Shown here in pieces: positions 1 to 7,614 of a stretch of 64,000 nt of DNA. The position numbers and the translations under genes were made by a program. This DNA is from Oscillospiraceae bacterium (lineage in GTDB: Bacteria > Bacillota > Clostridia > Oscillospirales > Ruminococcaceae): NCBI GenBank assembly GCA_021769725.1, contig JAETSI010000001.1, positions 201,089-265,088 of the forward strand, read 5' to 3'. Position 1 is the first letter of the stretch, and every line of letters begins with the position of its first letter. The notes under the pieces were generated by a model. It searched no databases, was not told the DNA's origin, and saw only the letters and a program-made list of their open reading frames with translations.

Positions 1-1
1 G

Positions 2-88
2 CTGCCGGATATCGTTCTGAAAAAAACAGACGGAACACTGGAAATACTAAAACAATTCGGGTACAGAGACTTCCGTGAAAGGCTCTGA
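2..88 (+). CDS. C-terminal end of an unidentified protein (cut by window edge)
   Basis: An open frame enters from the left edge and ends at TGA 86-88, encoding 28 residues that finish in DFRERL. A hairpin with a T-tract follows at 101-132, which supports a real gene end. The fragment is too short to recognise a family. Confidence 0.6.
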   Translation: MPDIVLKKTDGTLEILKQFGYRDFRERL

Positions 89-100
89 ATCACTATAGGT

Positions 101-132
101 AAAACGGATGCTGATATGGCGTCCGTTTTTTT
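101..132 (+). terminator. Rho-independent terminator
   Basis: The stem ACGGATGC/GCGTCCGT (104-111 with 119-126, one G-T pair) is followed by a run of T. It closes the gene entering from the left edge and isolates the copper module. Confidence 0.75.
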
Positions 133-195
133 CATATCCTGCGAATTTCGGTAAATAATACAAATATAGAAAGTCAGATTTGTTCATAATACATA

Positions 196-224
196 TTGAC
201 ATATACCCTCTACGGGTATATAAT
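196..224 (+). promoter_or_regulatory. Promoter of the csoR-copA operon
   Basis: TTGACA (196-201) and TATAAT (219-224) are separated by exactly 17 bp, a full sigma-A consensus. The spacer and the -10 element are overlapped by a CsoR-like palindrome, so repressor binding would directly occlude RNA polymerase. Confidence 0.85.
202..220. promoter_or_regulatory. CsoR-type operator 1
   Basis: Inverted repeat TATACCC-TCTAC-GGGTATA. G/C-tract palindromes of this kind are known targets of CsoR-family repressors. It lies between -35 and -10 of the promoter. Confidence 0.75.
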
Positions 225-237
225 TATAATATCTAAA

Positions 238-254
238 ATACCCCGTGAGGGTAT
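238..254. promoter_or_regulatory. CsoR-type operator 2
   Basis: A second inverted repeat, ATACCC-CGTGA-GGGTAT, is centred 35 bp downstream of the first, just before the ribosome-binding site. Two sites suggest cooperative binding of CsoR tetramers. Confidence 0.7.
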
Positions 255-271
255 ATAATCGGAGGAATAAT

Positions 272-583
272 ATGCATGATAAAACTTCGTCAGAATGCTG
301 CTGCCGGCACAAGGATACACCGAGAAGCGAACAGACGCTCAGGCAGCTGCGCAACCGCATAAACCGTATTGTCGGACAGCTGAACGGAATACAGAAAATG
401 CTCGACGAAAACCGATACTGCGGCGATATTCTTACACAGATCGCTGCGGCAGAAAGCGCACTGCAAAGCGTGGGATATATCGTCTTGCAGGAACATATGC
501 AGACCTGTGTTGCAGAACAGATCAGAATGGGCAACACTGAAATAATGACTGAAGCCGTCGATCTTATCAAAAAACTTAAATAG
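272..583 (+). CDS. csoR: CsoR/FrmR-family copper-sensing repressor
   Basis: A 103-residue all-helical repressor of the CsoR (DUF156) family. Cys50, His75 and Cys79 are spaced exactly like the Cu(I)-binding C-H-C triad of CsoR (25 then 4 residues). An additional CCCRH cluster sits at residues 9-13 and could offer extra metal ligands. The start at 272 is chosen because GGAGG lies at 261-265; an earlier GTG at 245 falls inside the second operator and has no binding site. The gene is followed 17 bp later by a copper ATPase, and two palindromic operators lie upstream. I infer that Cu(I) binding releases the repressor from these operators and derepresses both genes. Confidence 0.9.
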   Translation: MHDKTSSECCCRHKDTPRSEQTLRQLRNRINRIVGQLNGIQKMLDENRYCGDILTQIAAAESALQSVGYIVLQEHMQTCVAEQIRMGNTEIMTEAVDLIKKLK

Positions 584-600
584 TCAAAGGGGATTTTGCG

Positions 601-3129
601 ATGCAAAAGAAAAAATATGATGTTACCGGAATGACTTGTTCCGCCTGTCAGGCTCACGTCGAAAAAGCAGTCAGCCGGATAGAAGGAGTGTCCGCAGTAA
701 ACGTAAATCTGTTGAGAAATTTCATGGAAGTAGAATTTGACGAAAACTCTACAGGATCAAAAAATATTATACAGGCAGTTGAAAACGTCGGTTATGGAGC
801 CTCTGAAAAAGGAGCAGCAGTTCAATCGGAAAAAATAGAACAGAACAGTGAAGATGAACAACTGAAAAAAACTAAGCACAGGCTTATACTATCAGTATTG
901 TGGCTCATACCATTATTCTATATATGCATGGGGCACATGGTCAACGCACCGCTACCGCCGTTTCTGGCAGGACACAAAAACATGATGGTTTTCGCCCTGA
1001 CTCAGCTTCTGCTCACAATACCGATCATAGCCCTTAACTTTCACTTTTTCATGAACGGATTCCGTAATCTTCTTCACCGTACACCCAACATGGACAGTCT
1101 TATTGCTCTTGGAGCATCAGCTGCATTTATATACAGTTTATACGGAACGTATATGACTGCTTACCATATGGGACGTGGCGATCTTTCAGCTGCCCACGAG
1201 TTTATGAAAAATCTCTACTATGAATCCTGCGGAACAATTCTGACTCTTATTACTGTAGGTAAATATCTTGAAGCTAAAAGTCGCAGAAAAACTTCTGACG
1301 CCGTAAGCAAACTGGTCGATCTTGCCCCGAAAACAGCCATTATTCTCAGAGACGGACAAGAAACGGAAATTCCGGCAGCCGAAATAGCCGTGGGAGATAT
1401 TTTTCTTCTGAAAGCCGGAGCTGCTGTCCCTTGCGACGGAACAGTCCTAGAGGGCAGCTGTTATGTTGACCAATCGGCGCTGACCGGAGAAGGTCTGCCT
1501 GTGGAAAAAACTTTCGGAGACAAGCTGATGAGTGCAAGCGTCTCTACCGGCGGATTTGTAAAGTGTCGGTGCGACCGTGCCGAAAAAGACTCCACGCTTT
1601 CACGTATTATTGCTCTTGTTGAGGATGCTTCGGCATCAAAAGCGCCCATCGCGCGACTTGCGGACAAGATCAGCGGCGTTTTCGTGCCTGTGGTTATCGG
1701 CATTTCTCTGATCTCCGCAATTGTCTGGATAATTGTTACAGGTAATTTAGCTGCTGCCCTGAACGCTGCAATCTCCGTACTGGTCATCTCATGCCCCTGT
1801 TCCCTGGGACTGGCAACACCTACTGCTATTATGGTCGGCACAGGAAAAGGAGCGCAGAACGGTATTCTTATAAAATCCGCCGAAAGCCTGGAAACAGCTC
1901 ATCATATCAGCACTGTTGTACTTGATAAAACAGGTACCTGTACAGAGGGAAAACCGTCTGTGCAAAGGGTATATACCCATAACACATCCGAAGAGGAGCT
2001 TATGCCGCTTATCGCCTCTGTTGAGGCAAATTCCTCACATCCGCTTGCACGTTCCATAACAGAATACTGCACCCGAAAAGGCATCTCCACGGCTTCGTGT
2101 ACCAATTATTCCGAAACACCCGGAGGGGGGATATCGGGGATTGTGAGCAGCAGAAAAGTCTTTGTAGGCAATCGCCGTCTCATGGAACAAAATAAAATTG
2201 ATATCTCGGCATTTGCGGACACAGCAAAAAAAGCCGCATCAGACGGTGGAATTCCGCTGTACGCAGCTGTAGACGGTCTGACTGCCGGAATGTTTATCAT
2301 TGCCGACCCGGTAAAAAAGACTTCAAAAGAAGCCGTATTGTCCTTGAAAAGAATGGGAATAAAAACAGTCATGCTTACCGGGGACAATACAGGAACAGCA
2401 GAATCCGTCCGGGCGAAGCTTGGGATTGACGAGGTATTCGCCGAGCTTCTCCCCGAAGACAAAACACGCATCATCCGTGAACTTCAATCAAAGGGCGAAC
2501 TGGTGGCAATGACCGGAGACGGTATAAACGACGCTCCCGCTCTTGCCGCCGCTGATGTGGGAATTGCAGTGGGGGCAGGTCAGGATATCGCAATAGAATC
2601 GGCTGATGTAGTTCTTATTAAAAACGATCTTCGTGACGCCGCCGAGGCAATTCGTCTCAGCCGTGCGACGATGAGAAATATCAGGCAGAATCTTTTCTGG
2701 GCGCTGATATATAATTCACTTGGCATTCCATTGGCGGCAGGAGTATTCTATCCGATTTTCGGCTGGCAGCTTAACCCGATGTTCGGAGCGGCGGCAATGA
2801 GTCTCAGCTCCGTATGCGTTGTGACAAACGCTCTGCGCCTGAACTTTTTCAGGAGTGAAAAAAGCAAAACTGAGGAAACAGCGCCGGCAGAAATAAAAAC
2901 AACAGAACCGGAGGTGAAAATCGTGAAAAAGACAATGAAGATCGAAGGCATGATGTGCAGCCACTGTACAGGAATGGTAACAAAAGTTCTCAACGATGTT
3001 AACGGTGTTGCCGCTGAGGTATCGTTGGAGGATAAATGTGCGTATATCGAACTTTCAAAGGAAGTTCCGGATGACGTGCTAATTAAAGCAGTTACTGATG
3101 CCGGATACGAAGTGACGGGGATGGAATAA
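601..3129 (+). CDS. copA: Copper-exporting P1B-type ATPase with N- and C-terminal heavy-metal domains
   Basis: An 842-residue P1B-1 ATPase that pumps Cu(I) across the cytoplasmic membrane. Domains in order: a heavy-metal-associated domain with MTCSAC (Cys13, Cys16); membrane helices; an actuator loop; the ion-pathway motif CPC at 398-400; phosphorylation site DKTGT at 442-446; an SSHPLA nucleotide-domain motif; MLTGDN and GDGINDAPAL; then a second HMA domain with MMCSHC (Cys786, Cys789). The actuator motif reads TGEG (295-298) instead of TGES; the glutamate is kept. A C-terminal HMA is unusual for bacterial CopA, where the chaperone CopZ is normally a separate gene. It is preceded in frame by a good Shine-Dalgarno sequence and a GTG codon (see separate entry). 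Co-transcribed with csoR. Confidence 0.93.
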   Translation: MQKKKYDVTGMTCSACQAHVEKAVSRIEGVSAVNVNLLRNFMEVEFDENSTGSKNIIQAVENVGYGASEKGAAVQSEKIEQNSEDEQLKKTKHRLILSVLWLIPLFYICMGHMVNAPLPPFLAGHKNMMVFALTQLLLTIPIIALNFHFFMNGFRNLLHRTPNMDSLIALGASAAFIYSLYGTYMTAYHMGRGDLSAAHEFMKNLYYESCGTILTLITVGKYLEAKSRRKTSDAVSKLVDLAPKTAIILRDGQETEIPAAEIAVGDIFLLKAGAAVPCDGTVLEGSCYVDQSALTGEGLPVEKTFGDKLMSASVSTGGFVKCRCDRAEKDSTLSRIIALVEDASASKAPIARLADKISGVFVPVVIGISLISAIVWIIVTGNLAAALNAAISVLVISCPCSLGLATPTAIMVGTGKGAQNGILIKSAESLETAHHISTVVLDKTGTCTEGKPSVQRVYTHNTSEEELMPLIASVEANSSHPLARSITEYCTRKGISTASCTNYSETPGGGISGIVSSRKVFVGNRRLMEQNKIDISAFADTAKKAASDGGIPLYAAVDGLTAGMFIIADPVKKTSKEAVLSLKRMGIKTVMLTGDNTGTAESVRAKLGIDEVFAELLPEDKTRIIRELQSKGELVAMTGDGINDAPALAAADVGIAVGAGQDIAIESADVVLIKNDLRDAAEAIRLSRATMRNIRQNLFWALIYNSLGIPLAAGVFYPIFGWQLNPMFGAAAMSLSSVCVVTNALRLNFFRSEKSKTEETAPAEIKTTEPEVKIVKKTMKIEGMMCSHCTGMVTKVLNDVNGVAAEVSLEDKCAYIELSKEVPDDVLIKAVTDAGYEVTGME
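2910..3129 (+). promoter_or_regulatory. Candidate internal translation start releasing a CopZ-like chaperone
   Basis: Inside copA, GGAGG (2910-2914) precedes an in-frame GTG (2923-2925) by 8 bases, and an in-frame ATG follows at 2935. Initiation at GTG would give a 68-residue protein that is just the C-terminal HMA domain (MMCSHC), the normal length of CopZ. Such spacing is unlikely to be kept by chance in a linker, but a fossil of an ancestral separate copZ would look the same. Confidence 0.5.
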
Positions 3130-3130
3130 G

Positions 3131-3160
3131 AAAAAAGGCACCTTTTCAGGTGTCTTTTTA
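3131..3160. terminator. Bidirectional terminator between copA and the GGDEF gene
   Basis: AAAAAAGGCACC, a TTTTC loop and GGTGTCTTTTT give a hairpin with A-rich and T-rich flanks. It can serve both copA (+) and the convergent diguanylate cyclase gene (-). Confidence 0.75.
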
Positions 3161-3167
3161 TATCATA

Positions 3168-4445
3168 TCAGTATATTGTTCTGACTATGTTTTTTCCGGA
3201 CTTTTTAGCGTCATACAATGCTTCATCAACACGAGTATACATGGAGATTTCGGTATCGGAGGGCTTTCCTTGTGTGACGCCAAGGCTTACTGTCTGTGGA
3301 GGCAGCGGATTAAGATCGGTGTTACCGAAAGTGAGACGTATCTTTTCGGCAATTCTTTCAGCTTCCGTCAATTCTGTATTAAGCAACAGAACCATAAATT
3401 CTTCACCGCCCCAGCGTCCGGCAAAATACTCTTTTGCGCTGATAATTTTTCTGTCTCTGAGCACGTCAGCCAAAGTACAGATAACACGGTCTCCCTCTTT
3501 GTGACCGTAAGTATCGTTGACATTTTTAAAATTGTCGATATCCAGCATAATGACAGAAACAGGATCACCGCCGTTTTTCATTTTGCGAAAGTTTTTTTCA
3601 ATTTTTGATTGTATCTTTCGGCGGTTAAGCAAACCGGTAAGACCGTCTGTATCAGCAGCTAATTTCAGTTTACTTCGCAGTTTTTCGTGTTCTGTAACAT
3701 TGTTGATAAGACCGACTATTCCACATATCCTGTTATTTTTATCCCAGATGGGTTCTTTTATTACCTCAAAGAATTCCTGCTTATCACCGCTTTGTTCCTC
3801 AATTATGTAACTGACGCCTTTGCCTGTTTTCATTATTTCTCTGTCAGATTCCATAGCAGAAGCGGCATTTCCCTTGTTCTTTCTGATGTCAATATCCGTT
3901 TTTCCACGTATTGTCCAGTCAGGATCATCTCCGTTATTAAGATGATTCCAATAGTGAGTGGCAAAAATATATCTGCAATCGGCGTCTTTAAGATAGATAT
4001 TTGACGGAAGTGCTCTGAGCATTCGTGCTATTTCATGGAAAGAAGCTGAATCTTTAAGCCTTATTGCGTTTTCTATTCTGAGTTCCGTCAGTTTTTTGTG
4101 AAACGGTGAAACGATAATATCAACTGCACCCAGTGAAAGACAATTAATTTCTTCGTTCATGGGAATACCTGATGCTGTAAGAATTATCGGGATAAACATA
4201 AACCTTGGCTCATCTGCCACCCATGAAATGAAATCTGTACCCTTTTCCGCTGCAAGCATAGAATCCAGCAAGATTGCCGATATTTTATCATAATGCAGTT
4301 CCAGAAGTGATTCTCCTGCATCAAGTCTGTCAGTAAAATAGAAGCAGTATTTATCTGCAAGAAGAGTGCGGATTTCATCTGAAACCCTTTGATTTTCTGA
4401 AATAAACAGTATTATTCTTTTTTTCTTTTGTTCAGAAGCATTCAT
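3168..4445 (-). CDS. Receiver-PAS-GGDEF diguanylate cyclase
   Basis: A 425-residue signalling protein. Residues 10-125 resemble a response-regulator receiver with the phosphoacceptor Asp61 (AILLDSML) and the Thr/Ser switch region (ILTASG). The conserved Lys that normally precedes the KP(F) motif is Ser113 (VSPF), so phosphorylation may be atypical. Residues 138-255 form a PAS domain (IYLKDADCRYIFAT). Residues 262-425 form a GGDEF domain with an intact GGEEF active site (346-350). The RxxD product-inhibition site is not conserved (AKEY in its place), so feedback inhibition by c-di-GMP is not expected. The start is supported by GAGGTG 10 bases upstream and a perfect promoter. No sensor kinase is adjacent. 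Confidence 0.88.
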   Translation of the reverse strand: MNASEQKKKRIILFISENQRVSDEIRTLLADKYCFYFTDRLDAGESLLELHYDKISAILLDSMLAAEKGTDFISWVADEPRFMFIPIILTASGIPMNEEINCLSLGAVDIIVSPFHKKLTELRIENAIRLKDSASFHEIARMLRALPSNIYLKDADCRYIFATHYWNHLNNGDDPDWTIRGKTDIDIRKNKGNAASAMESDREIMKTGKGVSYIIEEQSGDKQEFFEVIKEPIWDKNNRICGIVGLINNVTEHEKLRSKLKLAADTDGLTGLLNRRKIQSKIEKNFRKMKNGGDPVSVIMLDIDNFKNVNDTYGHKEGDRVICTLADVLRDRKIISAKEYFAGRWGGEEFMVLLLNTELTEAERIAEKIRLTFGNTDLNPLPPQTVSLGVTQGKPSDTEISMYTRVDEALYDAKKSGKNIVRTIY

Positions 4446-4481
4446 ATTGCAGAATCACCTCACTTTGACTTCCTATGATAT

Positions 4482-4510
4482 ATTATACACTTTTTTTAAA
4501 TATTTGTCAA
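4482..4510 (-). promoter_or_regulatory. Promoter of the receiver-PAS-GGDEF gene
   Basis: Read on the minus strand: TTGACA (4510-4505), a 17-bp spacer, TATAAT (4487-4482). Full consensus, about 37 bp before the start codon. Confidence 0.8.
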
Positions 4511-4678
4511 CTGCTTTGAGCATTTTTCTGTATAATATTTCTATGCAAGATGAGGTCAGAAATTCAATCAGGTATCACTTGTATCTGCTTGAAAATATTT
4601 TTTAAAATATGTCCTTTTTGAGGAACTTATTTGAATGTTATATATGAATCGATTCACATAGAAATTGGAGGACTTACA

Positions 4679-5242
4679 ATGACGGATACTGAATGGTTGA
4701 CTCTGATGAAAAAATTGCCGCAGCAGGCTCATCGTGCACTTATTAAAGAATACGGAAGTCTTGTTTATGTTATAGTAGTAAGCAAGATAGGAAACTGTAC
4801 GGTAAGGGAGGAAATTGAGGATTATGTAAGTGATGCCTTTGTTGAAATTTTCCGTTGTTTGGATAAATTTGACAGCGGAAAGGGAACTCTTAAAACTTTT
4901 GTCAGTACCATTGCAAAAAGAACGGCTATTAATGCATTTTCATATATAACGTATCGACGCCGTACTACGAAGTCAATGGAAGATGGTGAGTTTGAGATTC
5001 CTTCGCCTGCTGATGACCCGGAGGAGACGCAAAAGAAATTGTTATGCAAACGTCTTTGGGAGATAGTAGAATCCCTTGGAGAACCTGATGCGTCAATAAT
5101 TGTTTATCAGTATTTTTACGATATGACAGTTCGTGAAATAGCTAAAAAGCTTTCTATGACGTCAGGTGAGGTACAGAAACGAAGTATAAGGGCACGCAAG
5201 CAAATTAAAAAAATACTTATATCCGAAAATTATTTTATGTAA
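4679..5242 (+). CDS. ECF-like RNA polymerase sigma factor
   Basis: A 187-residue sigma-70 family protein of ECF size. The N-terminal half carries a region-2-like helix set (EIEDYVSDAFVEIFRCLDKFDSGKGTLKTFVSTIAKRTA, within about residues 55-95), and the C-terminal half a region-4 helix-turn-helix (MTVREIAKKLSMTSGEVQKRSIRA, about 145-170). The start at 4679 is chosen because GGAGG lies 7 bases upstream (4667-4671); an earlier in-frame ATG at 4643 lacks one. The downstream gene begins 13 bp after the stop and encodes a membrane protein of the kind that acts as cognate anti-sigma factor, but it is frameshifted. If the anti-sigma is truly broken, the sigma factor may be constitutively free. Confidence 0.87.
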   Translation: MTDTEWLTLMKKLPQQAHRALIKEYGSLVYVIVVSKIGNCTVREEIEDYVSDAFVEIFRCLDKFDSGKGTLKTFVSTIAKRTAINAFSYITYRRRTTKSMEDGEFEIPSPADDPEETQKKLLCKRLWEIVESLGEPDASIIVYQYFYDMTVREIAKKLSMTSGEVQKRSIRARKQIKKILISENYFM

Positions 5243-5255
5243 AGGAGCGTTTGCA

Positions 5256-6631
5256 ATGAACAACAAAGAAAAAAAGATGAATTTAACGGGCTGACGTTTC
5301 TTGATGATGAACAAATTGAGATGATCGCTGAAAAGTATCCGGTCTGTGATAAGTCTGTCCAGAAACGTATTGCTGCATTATGTGAGGAGAAATTGGCTAT
5401 GAAAAAAGATGAATTTTTTTATAATTATGACGGCGACGAAATCAAGATCGCTAAAAAGTTGACGTACACGAAAAAACTCCGTGGTACCGCAGTCGTTTTC
5501 TGACGGTGGCTGCTTCTTTCGTAGTAGTTTTCGGAGCTGCGGCAGGAGTTATCGCAGGTGTAAAGAAGTTGGGTAATAACGATAAAAAAACACCGTTGTC
5601 TGTTGTTGCCGATAAAAGAAATGTGTCGGAATCATCTATTGCCAAAGAGCTTGAAAAAAGCTCAGGATCGCTGCTTGAATCTTTCAATGTAGTTGACGGG
5701 ATCTACGGCGGTAAAATAGATAAAGATACATCAAAAACAAGAATGATCGGCAGCGTTGAATATGCAAAAATAACTGATGCCAGATTCCAGACAAAAAACA
5801 ATCTTCTTGATTATATGAACAGTTTCATGACTGAAAATATGATTAATAATAGATATGCAGATATATTTGATTCTGATGATGCATGGTGCGCCGAATTTGA
5901 CGGGGAACTTTATGGAAAAGTAAGTGCAAGAGCGTCAGGCTATACATTTGTCGGAACTCCGGTTTTCAGTAACATTACAGAAAATACTGCTGAAATGACT
6001 GTTTCCTATGATGATTACGGTAGTACTTCTGATATGATTTTCAATTTGAAAAAAGTTAATAACATATGGAAAATAGACGATATGCACACACAAGAGAAAG
6101 CAGAAATAAATAAAGAAACTGACACAAAGGAAGACGGAAATAAAAACAATATTATGGCTGATTACACCAAAAATGAATATGTAACAACACTTCTCGAATC
6201 AATTAATCTTGCTGAGCGCATGAGCAGCGGCATTTATTTTTGACACTGCACCTTTTAAGGTAAATTATAGAAATGCTTCTGAATATTATGTAGATTTGCT
6301 TGTTCCATATGATGATTATGGCAATGAATCAATAGCAACGCTAAAGCTTGTAAAAGAAGGAGAAGGCTGGAAGCTTGATTCAATAGATATTCCTGTTGTA
6401 TCAGAAACAGTTCCGGAACCTATCGTCGCTCAGGAGAAAACAACAGAAGCAACTACAGTTCCTGTAACGGGAAACGATGCTCCATCTGTTGAACCTCCGG
6501 ATATTGACAGTTCGTTTATCGGGGCAATAGACTACATTGAATTTATAAGCAGCGGCGGTTTTCATGCTGATGAAAGCAATATCTATAATTATAATATAGC
6601 GTCAAGAGAAAAGGTACTCTTCAGAAAGTGA
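5256..6631 (+). pseudogene. Frameshifted membrane-anchored partner (putative anti-sigma factor) of the ECF sigma factor
   Basis: Translation should start at ATG 5256 after AAAGGAG, but the frame stops after 12 codons. Coding continues in other frames: an A7 run at 5269-5275 is one A short for continuing into the open segment 5276 to about 5485; then a shift before 5490 leads into the segment containing a membrane helix (LTVAASFVVVFGAAAGVIAG) and a long extracytoplasmic part up to 6243; a third shift between 6224 and 6242 leads into the last segment to 6631. The outer part has two related units ending in YDDYG followed by a KxxxxxWK motif (near 6010-6080 and 6305-6380). Architecture (short cytoplasmic domain, one helix, variable ectodomain) and position fit an anti-sigma factor; this is inference. 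Either a decayed gene or assembly errors in homopolymers. Confidence 0.7.
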
Positions 6632-6664
6632 CTATGCTGCTTTGTTTTCAAAGCATAAAAATGC

Positions 6665-6690
6665 ACCCTTATTTATACAAAATAAGGGCG
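6665..6690. terminator. Stem-loop between the frameshifted gene and tRNA-Gln
   Basis: CCCTTATTT and AAATAAGGG pair around a short loop. No strong T-tract on the plus strand; it probably marks the 3' boundary of both convergent units. Confidence 0.45.
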
Positions 6691-6699
6691 CATATGTGA

Positions 6700-6775
6700 T
6701 GGTTGGGGCAGCGGGATTTGAACCCACGAGATGACAGAGTCAAAGTCTGTTGCCTTACCGCTTGGCTATGCCCCA
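6700..6775 (-). tRNA. tRNA-Gln (anticodon TTG)
   Basis: Reverse strand gives acceptor stem TGGGGCA/TGCCCCA, anticodon stem ACAGA/TCTGT with loop CTTTGAC (anticodon TTG, reads CAA), a TTCAAAT T-loop and an encoded 3' CCA (6702-6700). Confidence 0.95.
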
Positions 6776-6849
6776 GTTACTTTATTATATCAAAAAAAAA
6801 CGTCTAAATCAAGAGGAAATAAATATATTTTTTATTTAACTAATATTTG

Positions 6850-6878
6850 TTGACAAGGTAACAAAAAAATGATATAAT
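6850..6878 (+). promoter_or_regulatory. Promoter of the ECF S-component gene
   Basis: TTGACA (6850-6855), 17 bp, TATAAT (6873-6878). Perfect consensus; the predicted transcript start near 6885 leaves a leader of about 157 nt. Confidence 0.85.
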
Positions 6879-6884
6879 ATGTAT

Positions 6885-7041
6885 GTGCAGTAAAGATCTG
6901 GACTGTAAATAAAATCAGTAACTGGTTATTGACGCCGGCTTTGATCCGGAATATAATAAAGACAGTTGAGGCAAAGCTGAAAAAGACCGTTTTACGGCTT
7001 TTACTGTACTGCCTGAAAAGAATAAAAAGGAGCAGATCATT
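6885..7041 (+). promoter_or_regulatory. Structured 5' leader, possible unclassified riboswitch
   Basis: The leader is about 157 nt. A segment near 6887-6895 (GCAGTAAAG) is complementary to CTTTTACTG and CTGC near 6998-7012, which would close a multi-branched structure containing a CCGG/CCGG hairpin near 6934-6949. Vitamin transporters of this family are often controlled by riboswitches. I see no match to TPP, THF, preQ1 or cobalamin consensus elements, so the ligand is unknown. Confidence 0.35.
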
Positions 7042-7554
7042 ATGCACAACAAAAAAATAAGAAAACTCACGCTTACATCGGTTCTTGCAGCGCTTACCTG
7101 TGTTGCAACCATGCTTATACGTGTCCCGACACCGACAAAGGGTTATGTGAATCTTGGAGACTGTATGGTAAATATCAGCGCATGGCTTTTAGGGCCTGTT
7201 TGTGGAGGCGCTGCGGCTGGTTGTGGCTCTGCGGCAGCAGATATCCTGTCAGGATATGTTATATATTCACCGGCTACGCTTATTATAAAAGCGCTTATGG
7301 CAGTATTTTCTTTTATGATATTTAATCTTGTGGTTAAAAAGCTTCACTCTGGTGCGGCAAGGGTCATTGCAGCTTGTGCCGCCGAGATCATTATGATCCT
7401 TGGATACTTCGCTTTTGAGACGATTATCTATGGTTCTGCCGTTACAGCTTCAGCTGGAATTGTCGGTAATATATTTCAGGGAATAATGGGCACAGCCAGC
7501 TCGGTGATATTGTATGAGGCTGTTATCAGAAGAATTCCGGCAAAAAATATCTGA
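7042..7554 (+). CDS. ECF transporter S component (PF07155-like), substrate unknown
   Basis: A 170-residue integral membrane protein with about five to six hydrophobic helices. The N-terminal KLTLTSVLAALTCVATMLIR and the GYVNLGDCMV...GPVCGGAAAGCGSAAADILSGY region are typical of substrate-capturing S components of energy-coupling-factor vitamin importers. It would dock on a shared EcfAAT module encoded elsewhere; none is present here. The start has AAAAAGGAG upstream. A long structured leader suggests regulation by the transported compound or a derivative. The precise substrate (thiamine precursor, pyridoxine, folate and others are possible in this superfamily) cannot be read from the sequence. 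Confidence 0.8.
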   Translation: MHNKKIRKLTLTSVLAALTCVATMLIRVPTPTKGYVNLGDCMVNISAWLLGPVCGGAAAGCGSAAADILSGYVIYSPATLIIKALMAVFSFMIFNLVVKKLHSGAARVIAACAAEIIMILGYFAFETIIYGSAVTASAGIVGNIFQGIMGTASSVILYEAVIRRIPAKNI

Positions 7555-7614
7555 TATGTATAATCAGTGTCCGACAGTTCGGCGTAAGCGGTGACTGAAA
7601 GGAAATGATGATTT

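Noticed and set aside
1483..1494. TGEG instead of TGES in CopA as an inactivating change
   Set aside because: The catalytic glutamate is retained and the last position varies in P-type ATPases, so loss of function is not supported.
3150..4004. Plus-strand open frames over the GGDEF gene
   Set aside because: They are shadows of the real minus-strand gene, without ribosome-binding sites.
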